DNA from: Bipolaris cookei
Lineage: Eukaryota; Ascomycota; Dothideomycetes; Pleosporales; Pleosporaceae
Reading direction: 5' to 3'
NCBI GenBank assembly: GCA_002286855.1
Contig: NRSV01000009.1
Coordinates: 560,984-624,983 of the forward strand
Length of the DNA stretch: 64,000 nt
Of this stretch, positions 22,611 through 33,297 are shown in pieces (position 1 is the first letter of the stretch; each line of letters opens with the position of its first letter). The notes beneath the pieces are model-generated. The model worked only from the letters and a program-made list of their open reading frames with translations. It searched no databases and had not been told where the DNA came from. Position numbers and translations under genes: made by a program.

Positions 22611-25109
22611 ATGAGTTCAAAGGACAACCTAGCCCTCGACCTCGAGCACGGCGTGCGACGATGGGACCGCGCACGATGGATCTCTGTCTTCAGCTCGCAT
22701 AACCCGACTATCCGCGAGGTGACGGAATGCCTAGGCCTCGGCTTATCTGCATCCTCCTCGACCACCAACCGCGGCATCCCCAAATTCGACAATCCCGATT
22801 ATCGCAAGCTGTCCAGCGAAGTCACCAAGCTGTCCAAGGAATTGCCAAAGGAGCGAGATGCGCTGCTGGATTTTGCCGCGGATCCGCATTCGCTCGACCA
22901 GGAGCTCGAGGACTTGCTAGCGAGTTACGGACCCGCTATTTGGGGCAGGGATGCGGATCGCAGTTGCTTGCTGACTCCGGATCCAACGAAGAAAACGTAC
23001 AACAAAGATTTGTTTTACGAAGAGTCCGAGCACAAGGACATGTAAGTTTTGTCCATGCACATTGTGTTTTGTGTTTTATGTGGGTGGTGCAGGGGGTGTG
23101 GGTACTTGTGGGTGGGCACGCGCGCTAAGCTTTTTGCAGTCTTAAGATACACCTGCACCGATGGATAATCATCAAGGCTTGCTATTACATTCGCAACATG
23201 AAGCTCAAACGACCGTCGGGTGCAAATGAATATGACCAGATTGCTGATATTGATGGCGAGGGCCTGGTAAGTTGCTCATTATCACAATAGTGACATTCCA
23301 TTTCATCTCATCTGATTATTAATTGAAATGCAGTCGCCGCATAGCACACCGCAGTCGCTTACACCGCCGGACATGGATTCTGTTGCCGGCGCCGACCTTG
23401 ACGTCAAGCCAGTCAATCTGAAGAAGCGTAAAAGCAATACTCACCTGACCAATTCTGACGATGATGAGATGGACACGACACCTGTCAAGCGGCCCTACAG
23501 TACCATGCCCATCAGCCGAAAGGGCAGCCCTAGGAAATCACTCAAATCGCTCTATCCTGCTGTGTCGGGCAGTATGGAAAACATGCCACCCATGTCAATC
23601 CATGCCCATCGTTTCTCCCCAGCACCAGGAAGCGGCCCTGAAGCCGGTAGGACGCAACTTGCTCCTTTGACAAACAACGACCCCAACGGCGTACCGAGGC
23701 CGTTTTCTGTTCCCCAAAGCCCGACACCCGGCAGCTTCACCGCCGTCAACAATGGAAGCTTCACTGCAGTCAACAATACACTGGCCGTCAAGGAGCCTCT
23801 GAGAGATCCCGTACGTGAAGCCGCACGGGAATCTTCCAAGGAAATGCAGCGGCCCTCTCCTATAGGCGGACATCGCCACAGCAATAGCTACACCAGCCCT
23901 TATGAGCCATCGCCGCATACTTCAGCTCCGCCTCGGCCTGCCACGGATCCTCCACGTTCCGTGATGCCTATGAGTTCCACGTCTGCTCCTAGCAATCATG
24001 TGCTTCAGCCAGCGAATACATCTGCACCTACAAATGGAGCAAGCGGACTTCTGAAAAAGGACTCCCCTATTGTTCCGCATGCCCACCATGCTCACATTGC
24101 TCCACAGCCACAATCTCAATCACAAAGCCCGCAGCAGCAGCATACACCACACCCAGTTCAACCACAGCATACCCAGCATGCCCCACTTCCTTCTCATCCG
24201 CATATTCAAAACCAACAACAGTCTACACCTCGACCATCAAGTCCACCTAATACTTCAACACTTCACTTTGGGCGTTCTCTTGTACCTCACCCCCGAAGTA
24301 GATCCAGTACACCCCTCGCGCAGGCCGCACCTAATAAGCCGCTTACGACATCTAATGCACAGCCGACGTCTACGCCCCTTTCGCAAGGTGCGGCCGCTTA
24401 TGGAATACAACTGGTTCCAATACAGGAACCACCACCACCCGCCCAAGCCCTAGTCAGCCATCGAGCACCTCCTAGTCATGCTCACTCAACTCCATCTCAT
24501 CACGCTTCGCATCAAAGCGTACTGAAAAGCCAGCATTCGGAACCCGCACATGTTACACAGCCCGCCGCAACGATTCCTCGGCAGACGGTCCCGACAGCCG
24601 ATCTCCGCCTCCTGCAATGCGAGGTAACGGCGGGCCTGTTTACATTCTTCTTTCCACGCCCTACAATGCCTCCAGATGAAGCCGCGCTACTTCAACGTCT
24701 GCATGCGCTATGGTTTCATGGCGAGTCGCTGTTTCGCAATGACCTCTCAACCCACTACGACTTGGTCTCCAAGATATTGACCGCCTGGCTCCATGAACGA
24801 CAAGCCATTGCCGCATTGCGCCACTCAATGGCCTCCAACCCGGGTGTCTCGCATGTGGGACTCGTAGACCGCTTATTGGCGATGAACGACCTCCGAGCAA
24901 TGCGACTCAAATGGAAGAACATGAGTCCAATTGACGGCATGAGCCCCGAAGACCTGCTGTGCATGGCATTCAAAGTCATGACCAATACTGAGGGAAGCGA
25001 GTACCTGTTCAAGGATGGGCTTGCAAGGCTCGAGCTGAGCGTCTTTGAGTTCCTCCGCAGCGAAGACAGCAAAATTGTCATGCAGAGGCGGGATACGAGA
25101 GCTGCCTGA
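22611..25109 (+). CDS. Unnamed family protein, paralogue B of a tandem pair
   Basis: Three exons (22611-23041, 23140-23266, 23334-25109) join in frame to 777 residues. The N-terminal domain matches paralogue A in order: LSKELPKERDALLDFA, a YGPAIWGRDADRSCLLT loop, KDLFYEESEHKD, then the intron-split block IHLHRWIIIKACYY. The middle 350 residues are extremely rich in Ser, Pro, His and Gln (low complexity, likely disordered). The last 160 residues are an ordered helical domain containing LTAWLHERQAIAAL, LRAMRLKWKNMSP and LELSVFEFLRSED, which aligns loosely with the C-terminus of A. No family is recognised. A disordered His/Gln linker between two folded ends is common in fungal regulatory proteins, but function remains unknown. 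Confidence 0.8.
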
Positions 25110-26223
25110 AACAGCAGCGATAGCAATGGCCCGTGTGTGGCCTGTCTCAACGACGCTTTTCCTTTTGTTTTCTTTTTTGCATCTCTATCCGTGTTCTGTA
25201 TGTACTAATGCACTATAGTAGCGTGGGTGGCTTGTGCTGGAATGCCCATCTTGGCACTTCGTATCTTTTCCTTAGCGACGGCGTTATCTCGACAAACTCT
25301 TTTTTTCCTTTCATCTCATTTCATTTTCTTTTGGGCTGGAAAAAGCTTGTTACTTTGCATCTTCTTTTTTTTTCTCGCGCAGTATGTTTTACTAGATCGG
25401 AAATACGAGTTTTGTAATAGGCGGGAATCTAGGGGCCGCAGAAACAAACGGGAGGTTAGTGTGTAGGTATGTAATGGGCCGCCTTGGCGTGGCACGGTGA
25501 TGTGTGTATCTAGGGTATCAGGAGCAGGTGTTTTACGGGCGTAAAGAGGGTGCCGGAGTTGGTACCGGTAACATCTGGGATATTACTCTAGAAGTAGGGC
25601 TTGTATAGCGTGCGTATAAATGGTTAGCCGCTCCTTCCCCCCCCTGGCAATACATATCCTCTACCACAATAAACCTGCCTCCCCCCAGTAGTGGCTAGTA
25701 GAGGCAACATGGCGTAAGGGTGTGTAAAGTGGGTGTCTAGAACGAGCTGCAGTTCATCGCCTGATCACCTAGACCACGTCACGTGCGCTCCCTGAACCCT
25801 GCATAGTTCGCATACCACGCAACCACTAGTCCTGATGCGCCGGCTACTCTCAATCTCAACAACGCCCTCTTCAAGCCCTTGGCCCAAAGCGGCACTGATG
25901 CGCAGCCTCCGCTGCGGGCGCGCCTTTCCCCGTGGCCGTCCGTAGTGGCTGCTATGTGCGACCGGGTTTCAGATACAGCCTCATGACTTGGGACCGCCTC
26001 GCCCACTCACCGGCAAAGCCCACGCACCCTCGCCCGTCGTGAATGGGCCCCGTGGGTTCCTCACGCGCGCCTCCCCGCCCCTGCACACCCTTCTTTTGAC
26101 CAAAGGGCCTGTTGCTATGGCGGCATATGAGTCTCACGATGCACCATTATCATCACTGATAGCCGTTGGTGTAGTCAAAGCGTATTCTGCTCTCTAACAA
26201 CCCCCACTCCTCGTTAGTCAAGC
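25110..26223. other. Intergenic, no gene seen
   Basis: About 1.1 kb between two plus-strand genes. It starts with a T-rich 3' UTR-like part (25140-25380), followed by C-rich sequence near 25630-25700. Short frames on both strands have no support. The promoter of the next gene is expected in the last few hundred bases. Confidence 0.5.
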
Positions 26224-28005
26224 ATGGTGCTGCGACTTTTTGTGCCGCCCGGTAAGTCAAGAGCAAAAGAGAGAGATAGTGGATAATGGCCATGGAATGT
26301 TTGTGACTGATGAGAAACATGTACACACACAGGGGAAGGCCAACACGGGCTTGTTCCAAAACGACCAGATGGCATTGGCGCAAACGCAACGCCCCAGACC
26401 TGTCTTGTTTCTTCAACGCTACTGGCCGCAGTGTATACTTCGTTTGCCTCGACATTCGACCAGCGAGTAGTAGGAGTAGCGTCTCAACAAGCAGCACAAA
26501 CATCTAAGCCCGCTCTGTTTGTACGGTCGTCGGCGAGACTGGGCCTCTGCGTCGGACTAGCCGGAGCCGCGGTAAACTGGTACTACTACTCGGCTTTTGC
26601 AAATGTGGTTGTTGCCGACAAGGTGCAAGAGGCTAGTAGGTGGAGGCTGTATCAGTGGACCAAGGGGTACACGGTCGACGATGGTGCTTTGGCTGGTGCC
26701 GCTATCGGACTATCGGCCTCGATACCTATGCTCCTGATGCGCCGCCCTGCTATACCGCGCTGGACGCGGTGTCTGGGCATGGCGAGTATCGGCAGCTGTA
26801 CGGGTGTGTTGGGGTCCCATGCCTACCTTCAGTATACGGGAGAGCGACAAAAGGCATACAGACTTCTTGAAGCACGACGGAAGCGCAGGTCGCTCGAGTT
26901 TTGGGCCATCTTCTGGGACAAGGAGCTCATGGCCAAACTGAGCCCTATAATGCAGCAATACGTGCGGCACAACGGCGTCTGGTATACCCAGCTCCTGCCA
27001 GATAATGCCTTTGAACAAACAGACGATCTTGACTCTGTTGACACTACTACCGTTCAAACAACGCAGCAAGTCGCAAATGTAGATGAAGAAGAAGAAGCAG
27101 CAGCAGCAGCAGCAGCACAAAAACCCACAGAGCAAACCCAAGACCCACCCTTCTACCTCGAACCCGTCGACTACACAGCCGACCTCGCCCAAATCAACGT
27201 CGAAACCACTCTCTCCAGAATCCAAGAAATGCAAGTAGAAAGACAAATCCTCCTCGAAGAAGCACAATACCTCCTCTCCCTCAATGCCCACCAACGCTAT
27301 GAATACTGTCACCTGCACAGCACCCTAGATGCCGACGACCGCCTCAGACGTCTCCAGGAAATCCATCTCGTAGACGTAGCTCACACCCGCCTGCGCAACG
27401 CGGCTGATGCTCTAGACATGAAAATCATACACTGGCGCATGTCGCTCCAGCATAAGGCCGCGTGGGAAAACTCCTCCTCTTCGTCTTCTTCTTCCGAGGC
27501 CGACGACTGGCTCCCCGAATCGAACCTCATCGATTACGCTACGCACAGACCCAGTCTTTCGGTTCTGGAAATTGAGAAAATGGCAAGGCAGATTGATGCG
27601 CAGGTGCAGCGGTTTCAGGAGGGGAGTGTGGATCAGAGGTTTCCCAGAGAGAAGCGCGAGAGGTGGCGCAAGGATGTGGAGGATGGAAGAGTGCTGTTGC
27701 GGGCGACGGATCATATCTTGTTTCGTATGGAGAAGGCGAGTAAAGGTCTTGATGGTGAGGGAAGTTTACTGCAGAGTAGCCGTGGTGAAGTCATGGCAGC
27801 ACAAGACGATGATGATGATATTGCTGCTGCTGCTACCCCTCCTTCAGTCGAAGAGCTTCATCCTGCAAACGATCCACCCTCTTCCACCGACAATGGCTCA
27901 GCCGCAGACGAAATGCGCCTGAGAAAAGACGTGGAACAGTCTCGAGCGGATGCCAAAAAAGTAGCCAAGCCGCGGCGAGATAGTCTGGAGCAGAATAACC
28001 CATAA
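26224..28005 (+). CDS. Hypothetical membrane protein with three hydrophobic segments and coiled coil
   Basis: A 28-nt first exon (26224-26251, MVLRLFVPPG) and a long second exon (26333-28005) join over an 81-nt intron to 566 residues. The join reads PPGEGQHGLVPKRPDG. Residues about 75-180 contain three Gly/Ala-rich hydrophobic segments (LGLCVGLAGAAVNWYYY, GALAGAAIGLSASIPMLLM, CLGMASIGSCTGVLGSHAY), followed by a basic helix. The rest is soluble: an acidic poly-Glu/poly-Ala tract encoded by a GAA/GCA triplet run (27085-27118), a helical region with many Glu/Arg pairs and a Ser run at about 370. The Gly-rich hairpins recall mitochondrial inner-membrane proteins, but I cannot assign a family. It is convergent with the Ish1/Msc1 gene. 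Confidence 0.75.
27085..27118 (+). repeat. Coding trinucleotide repeat (GAA then GCA)
   Basis: About eleven consecutive triplets, GAA/GAAG units followed by GCA units, encode a Glu stretch followed by an Ala stretch. Such runs change length by slippage and may differ between strains. Confidence 0.75.
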
Positions 28006-28423
28006 GCTCAATCTACAAGGACCCAAGTTGGCTTCAGGTTATATTTTTCTTTTCATCTATCGAAACACACACATATACTTCTCTTGGTCACAATAATCAC
28101 GAAAGGAACGTAATGGGGCCGCTATCAATTGTAATTATAATTGTAACCCTTTTCATTATCAAGCTATACTAAGCTACTTAAGATGCCATCATTCCCAATC
28201 TTAAAGGAACACGAAAACCATAGACCCTCATAGCCTGCCATGAGGTCAAAGAGGGGATATTGTCATGATGCTAATGTTACAAGGCTTTATTGCCTACTCC
28301 ATTCCGTTCTCCTTCCATCCGTACGCATATCGTAAGGTCGTGAAATAGTACGTGAGGCAGCCGTATCGTTATCATGATACGCCTGAACGCTGCTTGTCGG
28401 TTGCGTTGCTAGTAGCGAGTTTC

Positions 28424-29808
28424 TTACAACTCTTGCTTGGCAGAAGAAGCGCTGGCGGCAGCCTCGTAAGATGCGCTCTTTGCAGACTTGGAGGCAGCAG
28501 AGGAAGCGCTAGCAGCAGACTTGGAGAGCGAGGAAGAGGATGAAGAAGCGGCCTTGGCAGCAGCACCGCTTAGGGAGCTGGCGCTGGCTCCAGCAGCATT
28601 GGTAGCGGAAGCGGCACTGGCAGCAGCGGCATCAGTAGCAGAGGCAGCGCTAGCTCCGGCAAGACCAATTTGTTGCTTAACCAAGTTGGTGTAGTAGGCA
28701 AAGCCATTCGTGGCAGAGGCGTACTCGTTGTTGGCCTTGGAGGTAGCAGCGCCGTAAGCAGAAGCACCAGAGGCAGAAAGAGACTCAGCAGTGGCGGAAG
28801 CACTGTCACCGTAGAGGCGGGCACGGTGCTTGCGAGCGAGAGCGAGGAGCTCGTTGCGCTTGGAGCCCTGAGGAACCTTGATGCCGTTCTTGTCAGCCCA
28901 CTCCTTGATCTGGCTGTCAGACCAGGAGTCGAGCAGCGCGTCACTGAGGCTCTGCTGAGCCGCGGCAGCGGCAGAAGTGACAGAGGCATATGCATCCTGG
29001 GACTGCAGGCTAGCAAGGCGAGATTGACGGCGGAGGGCAGCAATCATAGAGTCACGGGTGTTGGGCTGGGGAACAGAGTAACCACGCTCGTCAAACCAGG
29101 CCTTGAGATCAGAGTCAGACCACGAGGCGTAGAGCCAGTCGCCGGGGTAATTTGCGGTCTCCTTGGCCTTTTCAGCGGTGGACTGGTAGTTGTCACGAAC
29201 GGCAGCGAGAAGAGAGTCACGCTGGCGAGGCTGGGGAACGGGGATGCCATGCTTGTCGGCGAAAGCCTTGAGCTGAGAATCGGACCAGCTGTGAAGTGTT
29301 AGCAATGATAACGTGTGAGCAGTACAGATTGCATACGTGTCAAAGATCCAGTCCTTAACATTGCCGTAGGCCTGGTTTGCAGAGTCCTCAGTCTCAGTCC
29401 AGTATAGCCTGACCTGTTCAACGAGGCTCTTTGCGTCCTTCTCGGTGCCCTTCTTGGCCTGTTGGCCCTTGAGGCTCAGGTACTTCTGGAGCGTTGGCGC
29501 GTCCCAGCTAGTGTAGGGAGAGACAGTCTTGTCGTTCCAGTTGGCCTTGACGGTCGATTGGAGGCTCTTGCGGTCAGAAGGGCTGGGGTGGGGAATGCCG
29601 TGGTCACTGAGCCAGCGCTCAAGCTCCGTCTCGTGCCATTTGTCGTAGACTGCTCATTTACGTTAGTATACTACTAGAGATGGTGTTTGTAGAAAAGAGA
29701 AAAGCGAATGGGCTCTGTACTGTACGCACCAGTGCTTCCAAACCAACTGTTGGCCGATGCCGAAGCAGCAAGCGTCACGACGAGGGTGGATGCAAGAGAG
29801 AACCTCAT
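28424..29808 (-). CDS. Ish1/Msc1-type stress protein, secretory
   Basis: Three exons (29808-29730, 29649-29337, 29288-28424) join in frame to 418 residues. A signal peptide (MRFSLASTLVVTLAASASA) is followed by five copies of the Ish1 helical repeat, each around a Trp-Ser/Asp-x-Ser/x-x-Leu-Lys core and a Gly-hydrophobic-Pro end: WHETELERWL, WDAPTLQKYL, WSDSQLKAFA, WSDSDLKAWF and WSDSQIKEWA. The last 130 residues are almost only Ala and Ser. The family is named for S. pombe Ish1 (stress-induced, nuclear envelope) and yeast Msc1 (meiotic recombination); the repeats resemble the HeH/LEM fold. Codon use is strongly biased to C-ending codons, suggesting high expression. An AGGGG stress-type element and repeated CGCAATTGT sites lie upstream. 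Confidence 0.88.
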
Positions 29809-29933
29809 CTTGTCGGGAGGGCGATGTGATAGTTATGCTAGTATCAAGTGATGGAGCAGAGATGAGGGAGGTCGGGTATCAAGCAGAGGACGAGTAAAGG
29901 GTGTAAGAGGCGATGGTGAGAGGGCTGTTTATG

Positions 29934-29938
29934 AGGGG
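29934..29938 (+). promoter_or_regulatory. AGGGG (STRE-like) element upstream of the Ish1/Msc1 gene
   Basis: AGGGG is the core bound by Msn2/4-type zinc-finger factors in yeast stress promoters. It lies about 125 bases before the ATG. One five-base match can be chance, so this is only suggestive. Confidence 0.3.
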
Positions 29939-30094
29939 AGGCACAGACAATGGGCGGCCACAAGGCGTGCGTGCGAGTGACGTAGGACTTCACGTTAGGA
30001 GCTCGGACAAACAAGATCTCCAGCGCGCCTGCCTCCGCTCTGTTGCATGTTTAGCCAATGGGAAGCCGCGACCAGCAGCCGCCTGGTATGTGTA

Positions 30095-30119
30095 CGCAAT
30101 TGTGAGAGCGCAATTGTGA
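30095..30119 (+). promoter_or_regulatory. Direct repeat CGCAATTGTGA x2
   Basis: Two exact 11-bp copies (30095-30105 and 30109-30119) lie three bases apart, about 290-310 bases upstream of the Ish1/Msc1 ATG. A third shorter copy, GCGCAATTGT, is at 30432-30441. The core CAATTG is palindromic, as for a dimeric factor. A role in regulation is inferred. Confidence 0.45.
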
Positions 30120-30524
30120 CGCCGTCTGGGCCCTGCGAACATGTGCAAGCTGCTATCCACACGCCTCCGAGGCATCCCGCGTGTTTTTCATCCTTGCGCT
30201 TCTTACTCCTAAGGGCTGCAATTCTGACGTCTCCCACCCTGGCCTGGGGCTGGAACGGAGGTGGTGGGTCGCCATGGCATTTCGAAATTTCCCATCGCGA
30301 TGGTTGCGGGGCTGATGTCGTGAGTGCGTTCAGCCCTTGACGTCATCACCCAAACATGCACAAAACTTATGAAGCACAATGATGCTGGCAAGCCTCAAAG
30401 ACAAAGGTTGAGCATGAACGCTTAAACAAATGCGCAATTGTACCATTTAACTGCGTGTCACGCAACATTATTGACCATTTGAGTCGTAGCTAATCATACA
30501 TCTCACCCATCACTCAGCTCGTGT

Positions 30525-31206
30525 TTACCCCCGGACACCCTCCGAATCGCCGCGTCCACCTTCACCTGTATAGTTGGTTAGCAATGCATTCAATACAATA
30601 AGATATGGGAGATGTGCCTTTCCAGAAGCTTGCAGGCACCTTGTCCTTTTCAGCCTCCTCGTTGCTGACCCGCTCATGCGCCTGCTCCGCCCGGTTACTC
30701 ATGTCCTCGTTGTGCTTTCTGACTTCCTCGCTCTCATTTCCAGCCGCAGGAGGGTTTTCGTTTAGTATCTTGGGTTTCGCACCTTTGACTTCGCTGGCGT
30801 CGGGCTGGTTTTGCTGACCCTGTTTAACGGCTGGCTCCTTGCTGTCCTGCATCCTGCGTGACCATGTCGAGAACTTGCGCTGGCCTGAAGATCCCTTGCT
30901 CGACGATGGAGCCGGAGACTGTGAAGTAGGCTGGGGAGAGTCGTTCTGGCCCGCGTTGCTGTCCTTGTTTGGCGATGACGAAGACTTGCCTTTGGCAACA
31001 CTTGGGGGCTCGGGGCCAGGGTGCTCGAGGTTCTCACTGGGATTCTCGCCCTGCTTCTGAGGTGCTTCTCCAACTGGGTTTCCCTGGCCAGATCCGTAAT
31101 CTTGAGTTGCAAAGCGGACCTGTACGCGAGCTCGAGGAGCCGCTGAGAGCGCTGCAGGACGCAGTGCTGCCGAACGCAGCATTGACATGGAGCGGAAGTA
31201 ATTCAT
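30525..31206 (-). CDS. Hypothetical mitochondrial-type protein with probable GC-AG intron
   Basis: The first ATG with good context (31206) gives MNYFRSMSMLRSAALR, an Arg-rich amphipathic N-terminus typical of a mitochondrial targeting peptide. The middle is Ser/Pro/Gln-rich and low in hydrophobic residues. Exon 1 (31206-30618) ends at FWK. A 52-nt intron with a GC donor (30617-30566), a perfect GCTAAC branch site and a TACAG acceptor leads to exon 2 (30565-30525), giving 209 residues and the end GEGGRGDSEGVRG. Reading through instead adds TSPISYCIECIANQLYR before a stop. I prefer the spliced form because all other intron signals are ideal. Function is unknown. Confidence 0.65.
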
Positions 31207-31809
31207 GGTTTCGGTGTATTGTGAAACTGCAATTGACAATTAATTTGTGTGTATAGGGCAGGAAGGTGACAGTGAGGTTGGTAGAGGTCTGGAATGATAC
31301 TCGTCCTAGCTCTCCTTTTGACGTCATGGTTTTCTAAGATCCAAATTCTTGCGTACCATGCAGCACGTCACACCAATGCACGCTCGCAAAGCTGCATTGA
31401 TAATTGCTTTTGCTCTGAACAATTTAGCCAAACACAATTGGCGGATGCACTGTTGCCATGCACTTGCATTATTTCGTTATCCACTCTTATGTATATTCCC
31501 TGCCAACGAACACATCACCAAAATCTGGACAATGGCAGAAAGCGAGTCTGAAGGAAAATAGTTTTATATTTAAAGACCTTTTACTATCTTCCTGTTGTTT
31601 AAAGATCAAGTTACTAATTTATGTTATGCTATTGAGTCTAAAGCCTATCTATCTACAGTTTAAAATATATCTAGGATTAAGTATATCTGTACTACCTGAC
31701 TACTTTCTTTTACACTGCAAATCAAAATCTTAAACAAAAACCATGGAAAAAAACATAGAACTCCCATTTTAAACAAACGCTCACCACCATATCCCCAACA
31801 TCCCCTACC
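31207..31809. other. AT-rich intergenic block
   Basis: About 600 bases, with a strongly AT-rich core at 31550-31770 unlike its flanks. Small frames are present, none convincing. It could be a decayed repeat or simply promoter and 3' UTR sequence. Confidence 0.45.
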
Positions 31810-32313
31810 CTACTCCACCCGTCTCAAAGTCCCCTCCTCTTTCACTCCCCACCCCCCCCCCTCACCCACCTCTCCCTCCTTCTCCAAAAATTCCCAACCC
31901 TCCCTCTCAAACCGCTCAGTCGGTGTCTCCGACCAGCGCCTCATAACCTCTGCCTGTCCCTCCAAAACCTCCGCCTCCTCATCCGTCACATCTCTACCCC
32001 TCCGATAAATCTGCTTTAGAATATCGTAGTAGGTTTCGAAATCGGCTTCAAGAGCTAAAGCGTTGGAAGTGGTGCAGTTGGAGGGGCAGAAGCCGACGGA
32101 AAAGGCGGGGCACAGGAGAGGGCATGTTGGACCACAGGTCCCTGGGACGGAAGAGGAGGGAGGGGAGCAGGATAGGCAGTAGAGACTGTTGCTTTGGATG
32201 AGGTTTTGCAGATGGAGACGGGCGTTTAGTGAGGATTTTATAGTGAGGAGGGTGTGGAAGAGGGTTTGGATGCGTGTGTACATTGCTCGGTCGGAGGCTG
32301 AGTCTTGTGGCAT
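31810..32313 (-). CDS. Hypothetical small protein, Cys-rich centre
   Basis: A single-exon frame of 167 codons from ATG 32313. The first 45 residues are helical. Residues 45-85 carry eight cysteines in a Pro/Ser-rich stretch (CLSC, CGPTCPLLCP, FCPSNC), and the rest is an acidic helical region (ETYYDILKQIYRRGRDVTDEEAEVLEGQ) with a Gly/Glu-rich tail. There is no signal peptide, so it is not an ordinary secreted effector. Paired cysteines could bind zinc. No family is recognised. The DNA is C-rich on the plus strand in the C-terminal half, which keeps the frame open by composition, so moderate doubt remains. Confidence 0.45.
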   Translation of the reverse strand: MPQDSASDRAMYTRIQTLFHTLLTIKSSLNARLHLQNLIQSNSLYCLSCSPPSSSVPGTCGPTCPLLCPAFSVGFCPSNCTTSNALALEADFETYYDILKQIYRRGRDVTDEEAEVLEGQAEVMRRWSETPTERFEREGWEFLEKEGEVGEGGGWGVKEEGTLRRVE

Positions 32314-32856
32314 TTTTTGGGACTGTTGTCGTTGAGATTGGTTAGGTTGGCGTTTGGGGAAAGAGGAGAAATGGGGTGGGGGGGATGGAGTTGAATGGAT
32401 GATTAGGGGCGAGTGTATGTGTGTTGTGAAGGTGCAGTGAGAAGGGGTAGTGTGGTGAACAATGGTAGGACTTTTCTATACAGTAACTACAAATTGAGTG
32501 GAGAATTTGGAAAACAAACACTACGCTATGGATGGGGGTTCGTAAGCTAGAAATAGTTCAAAGGAGAATAGAGTTCACTCTAAGGTAAGACAAACGATTA
32601 TACACACATGCCCGCATCCCAATCACTAGGTCACCTTGATCAACATCTCAAACCCCTTGTCTTCTCCCAACGACTGCTCCATTCCTTACTCTTCTACTCC
32701 TAAACCCCTTCAGACAATGTAATCTGGCTCTCTGAATACCGTCCAGAGTGACTAATAGTCACCGGCATACCATGAGGTGTTCTCGACACTGACGCATAAG
32801 TCTCGAAAAGCTCCACTCTAGGAATAATCGATGAGCAGGCATTTTTCGGAACCTGG
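32314..32856. other. Intergenic, no supported gene
   Basis: About 540 bases. A minus-strand frame at 32700-32957 overlaps the end of the next ORF in another phase and may be a 3' exon of it, but no intron of normal size joins them. Confidence 0.4.
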
Positions 32857-33297
32857 CTACGTGTATAGTCTTCTGTAGCTGCTAGGCCAGTAGTCAGAGG
32901 ACGGCTGATCGGAACCCTCTCCAAAGCTGAGGCGGCGTGCAGATAGCATGTATTCATTCTGACTGTCTTCCGAAACGTAATCTGAGTTCAAAGTGGAAAA
33001 AGACGTCTTCGAAGTATGGCTATCGTACCTCTTCTTCCTGCTAGACCTTTTGATAGCACCGCGGCGGACCAAACCACCCAGTTTGCTTTCTTGAAGCACA
33101 CCATCTATAGAGGGGAATTGTGGTTTGGTCAAGTTGCCTTTTATGACGCAGAAAGTAGCCTCAAGTTTATTCACCTGCGTGTCTTTCGGGTATGTGCCTA
33201 AATGCACCAAAGATTCCGCTTTCATACAAAATTGCGACGTAGGAGTTATGGGGCGTCCGTACTGATCCTTCGCAAGCTGGCTGTTCTGCATGTCCAT
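32857..33297 (-). CDS. Hypothetical protein, doubtful
   Basis: The frame is open from 33378, but its first ATG is at 33297, giving 146 residues. They are Ser/Lys/Arg-rich, with a basic cluster RRGAIKRSSRKKRYD and a polar C-terminus. A second frame (32957-32700) continues with protein-like sequence directly after its stop, which suggests either a missed intron or a one-base frameshift near 32860-32950. No family is recognised. It lies between two better supported minus-strand genes. Confidence 0.3.
   Translation of the reverse strand: MDMQNSQLAKDQYGRPITPTSQFCMKAESLVHLGTYPKDTQVNKLEATFCVIKGNLTKPQFPSIDGVLQESKLGGLVRRGAIKRSSRKKRYDSHTSKTSFSTLNSDYVSEDSQNEYMLSARRLSFGEGSDQPSSDYWPSSYRRLYT

Larger units (their letters stand above)
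29809..30524. other. Intergenic upstream of the Ish1/Msc1 gene
   Basis: About 720 bases between two minus-strand genes, holding the promoter of the Ish1/Msc1 gene and the 3' UTR of the next. No gene is seen. The repeated sites listed separately are its main feature. Confidence 0.55.

Noticed and set aside
26710..27318. 202-codon minus-strand frame with Phe/Leu/Cys-rich sequence
   Set aside because: It is the antisense shadow of the Glu/Ala-rich coding exon on the plus strand; the poly-Cys run is the reverse of GCA triplets.
28670..29302. 210-codon plus-strand frame, Val/Gly/Leu-rich
   Set aside because: Antisense of the Ish1 repeats and explained by their strong codon bias.
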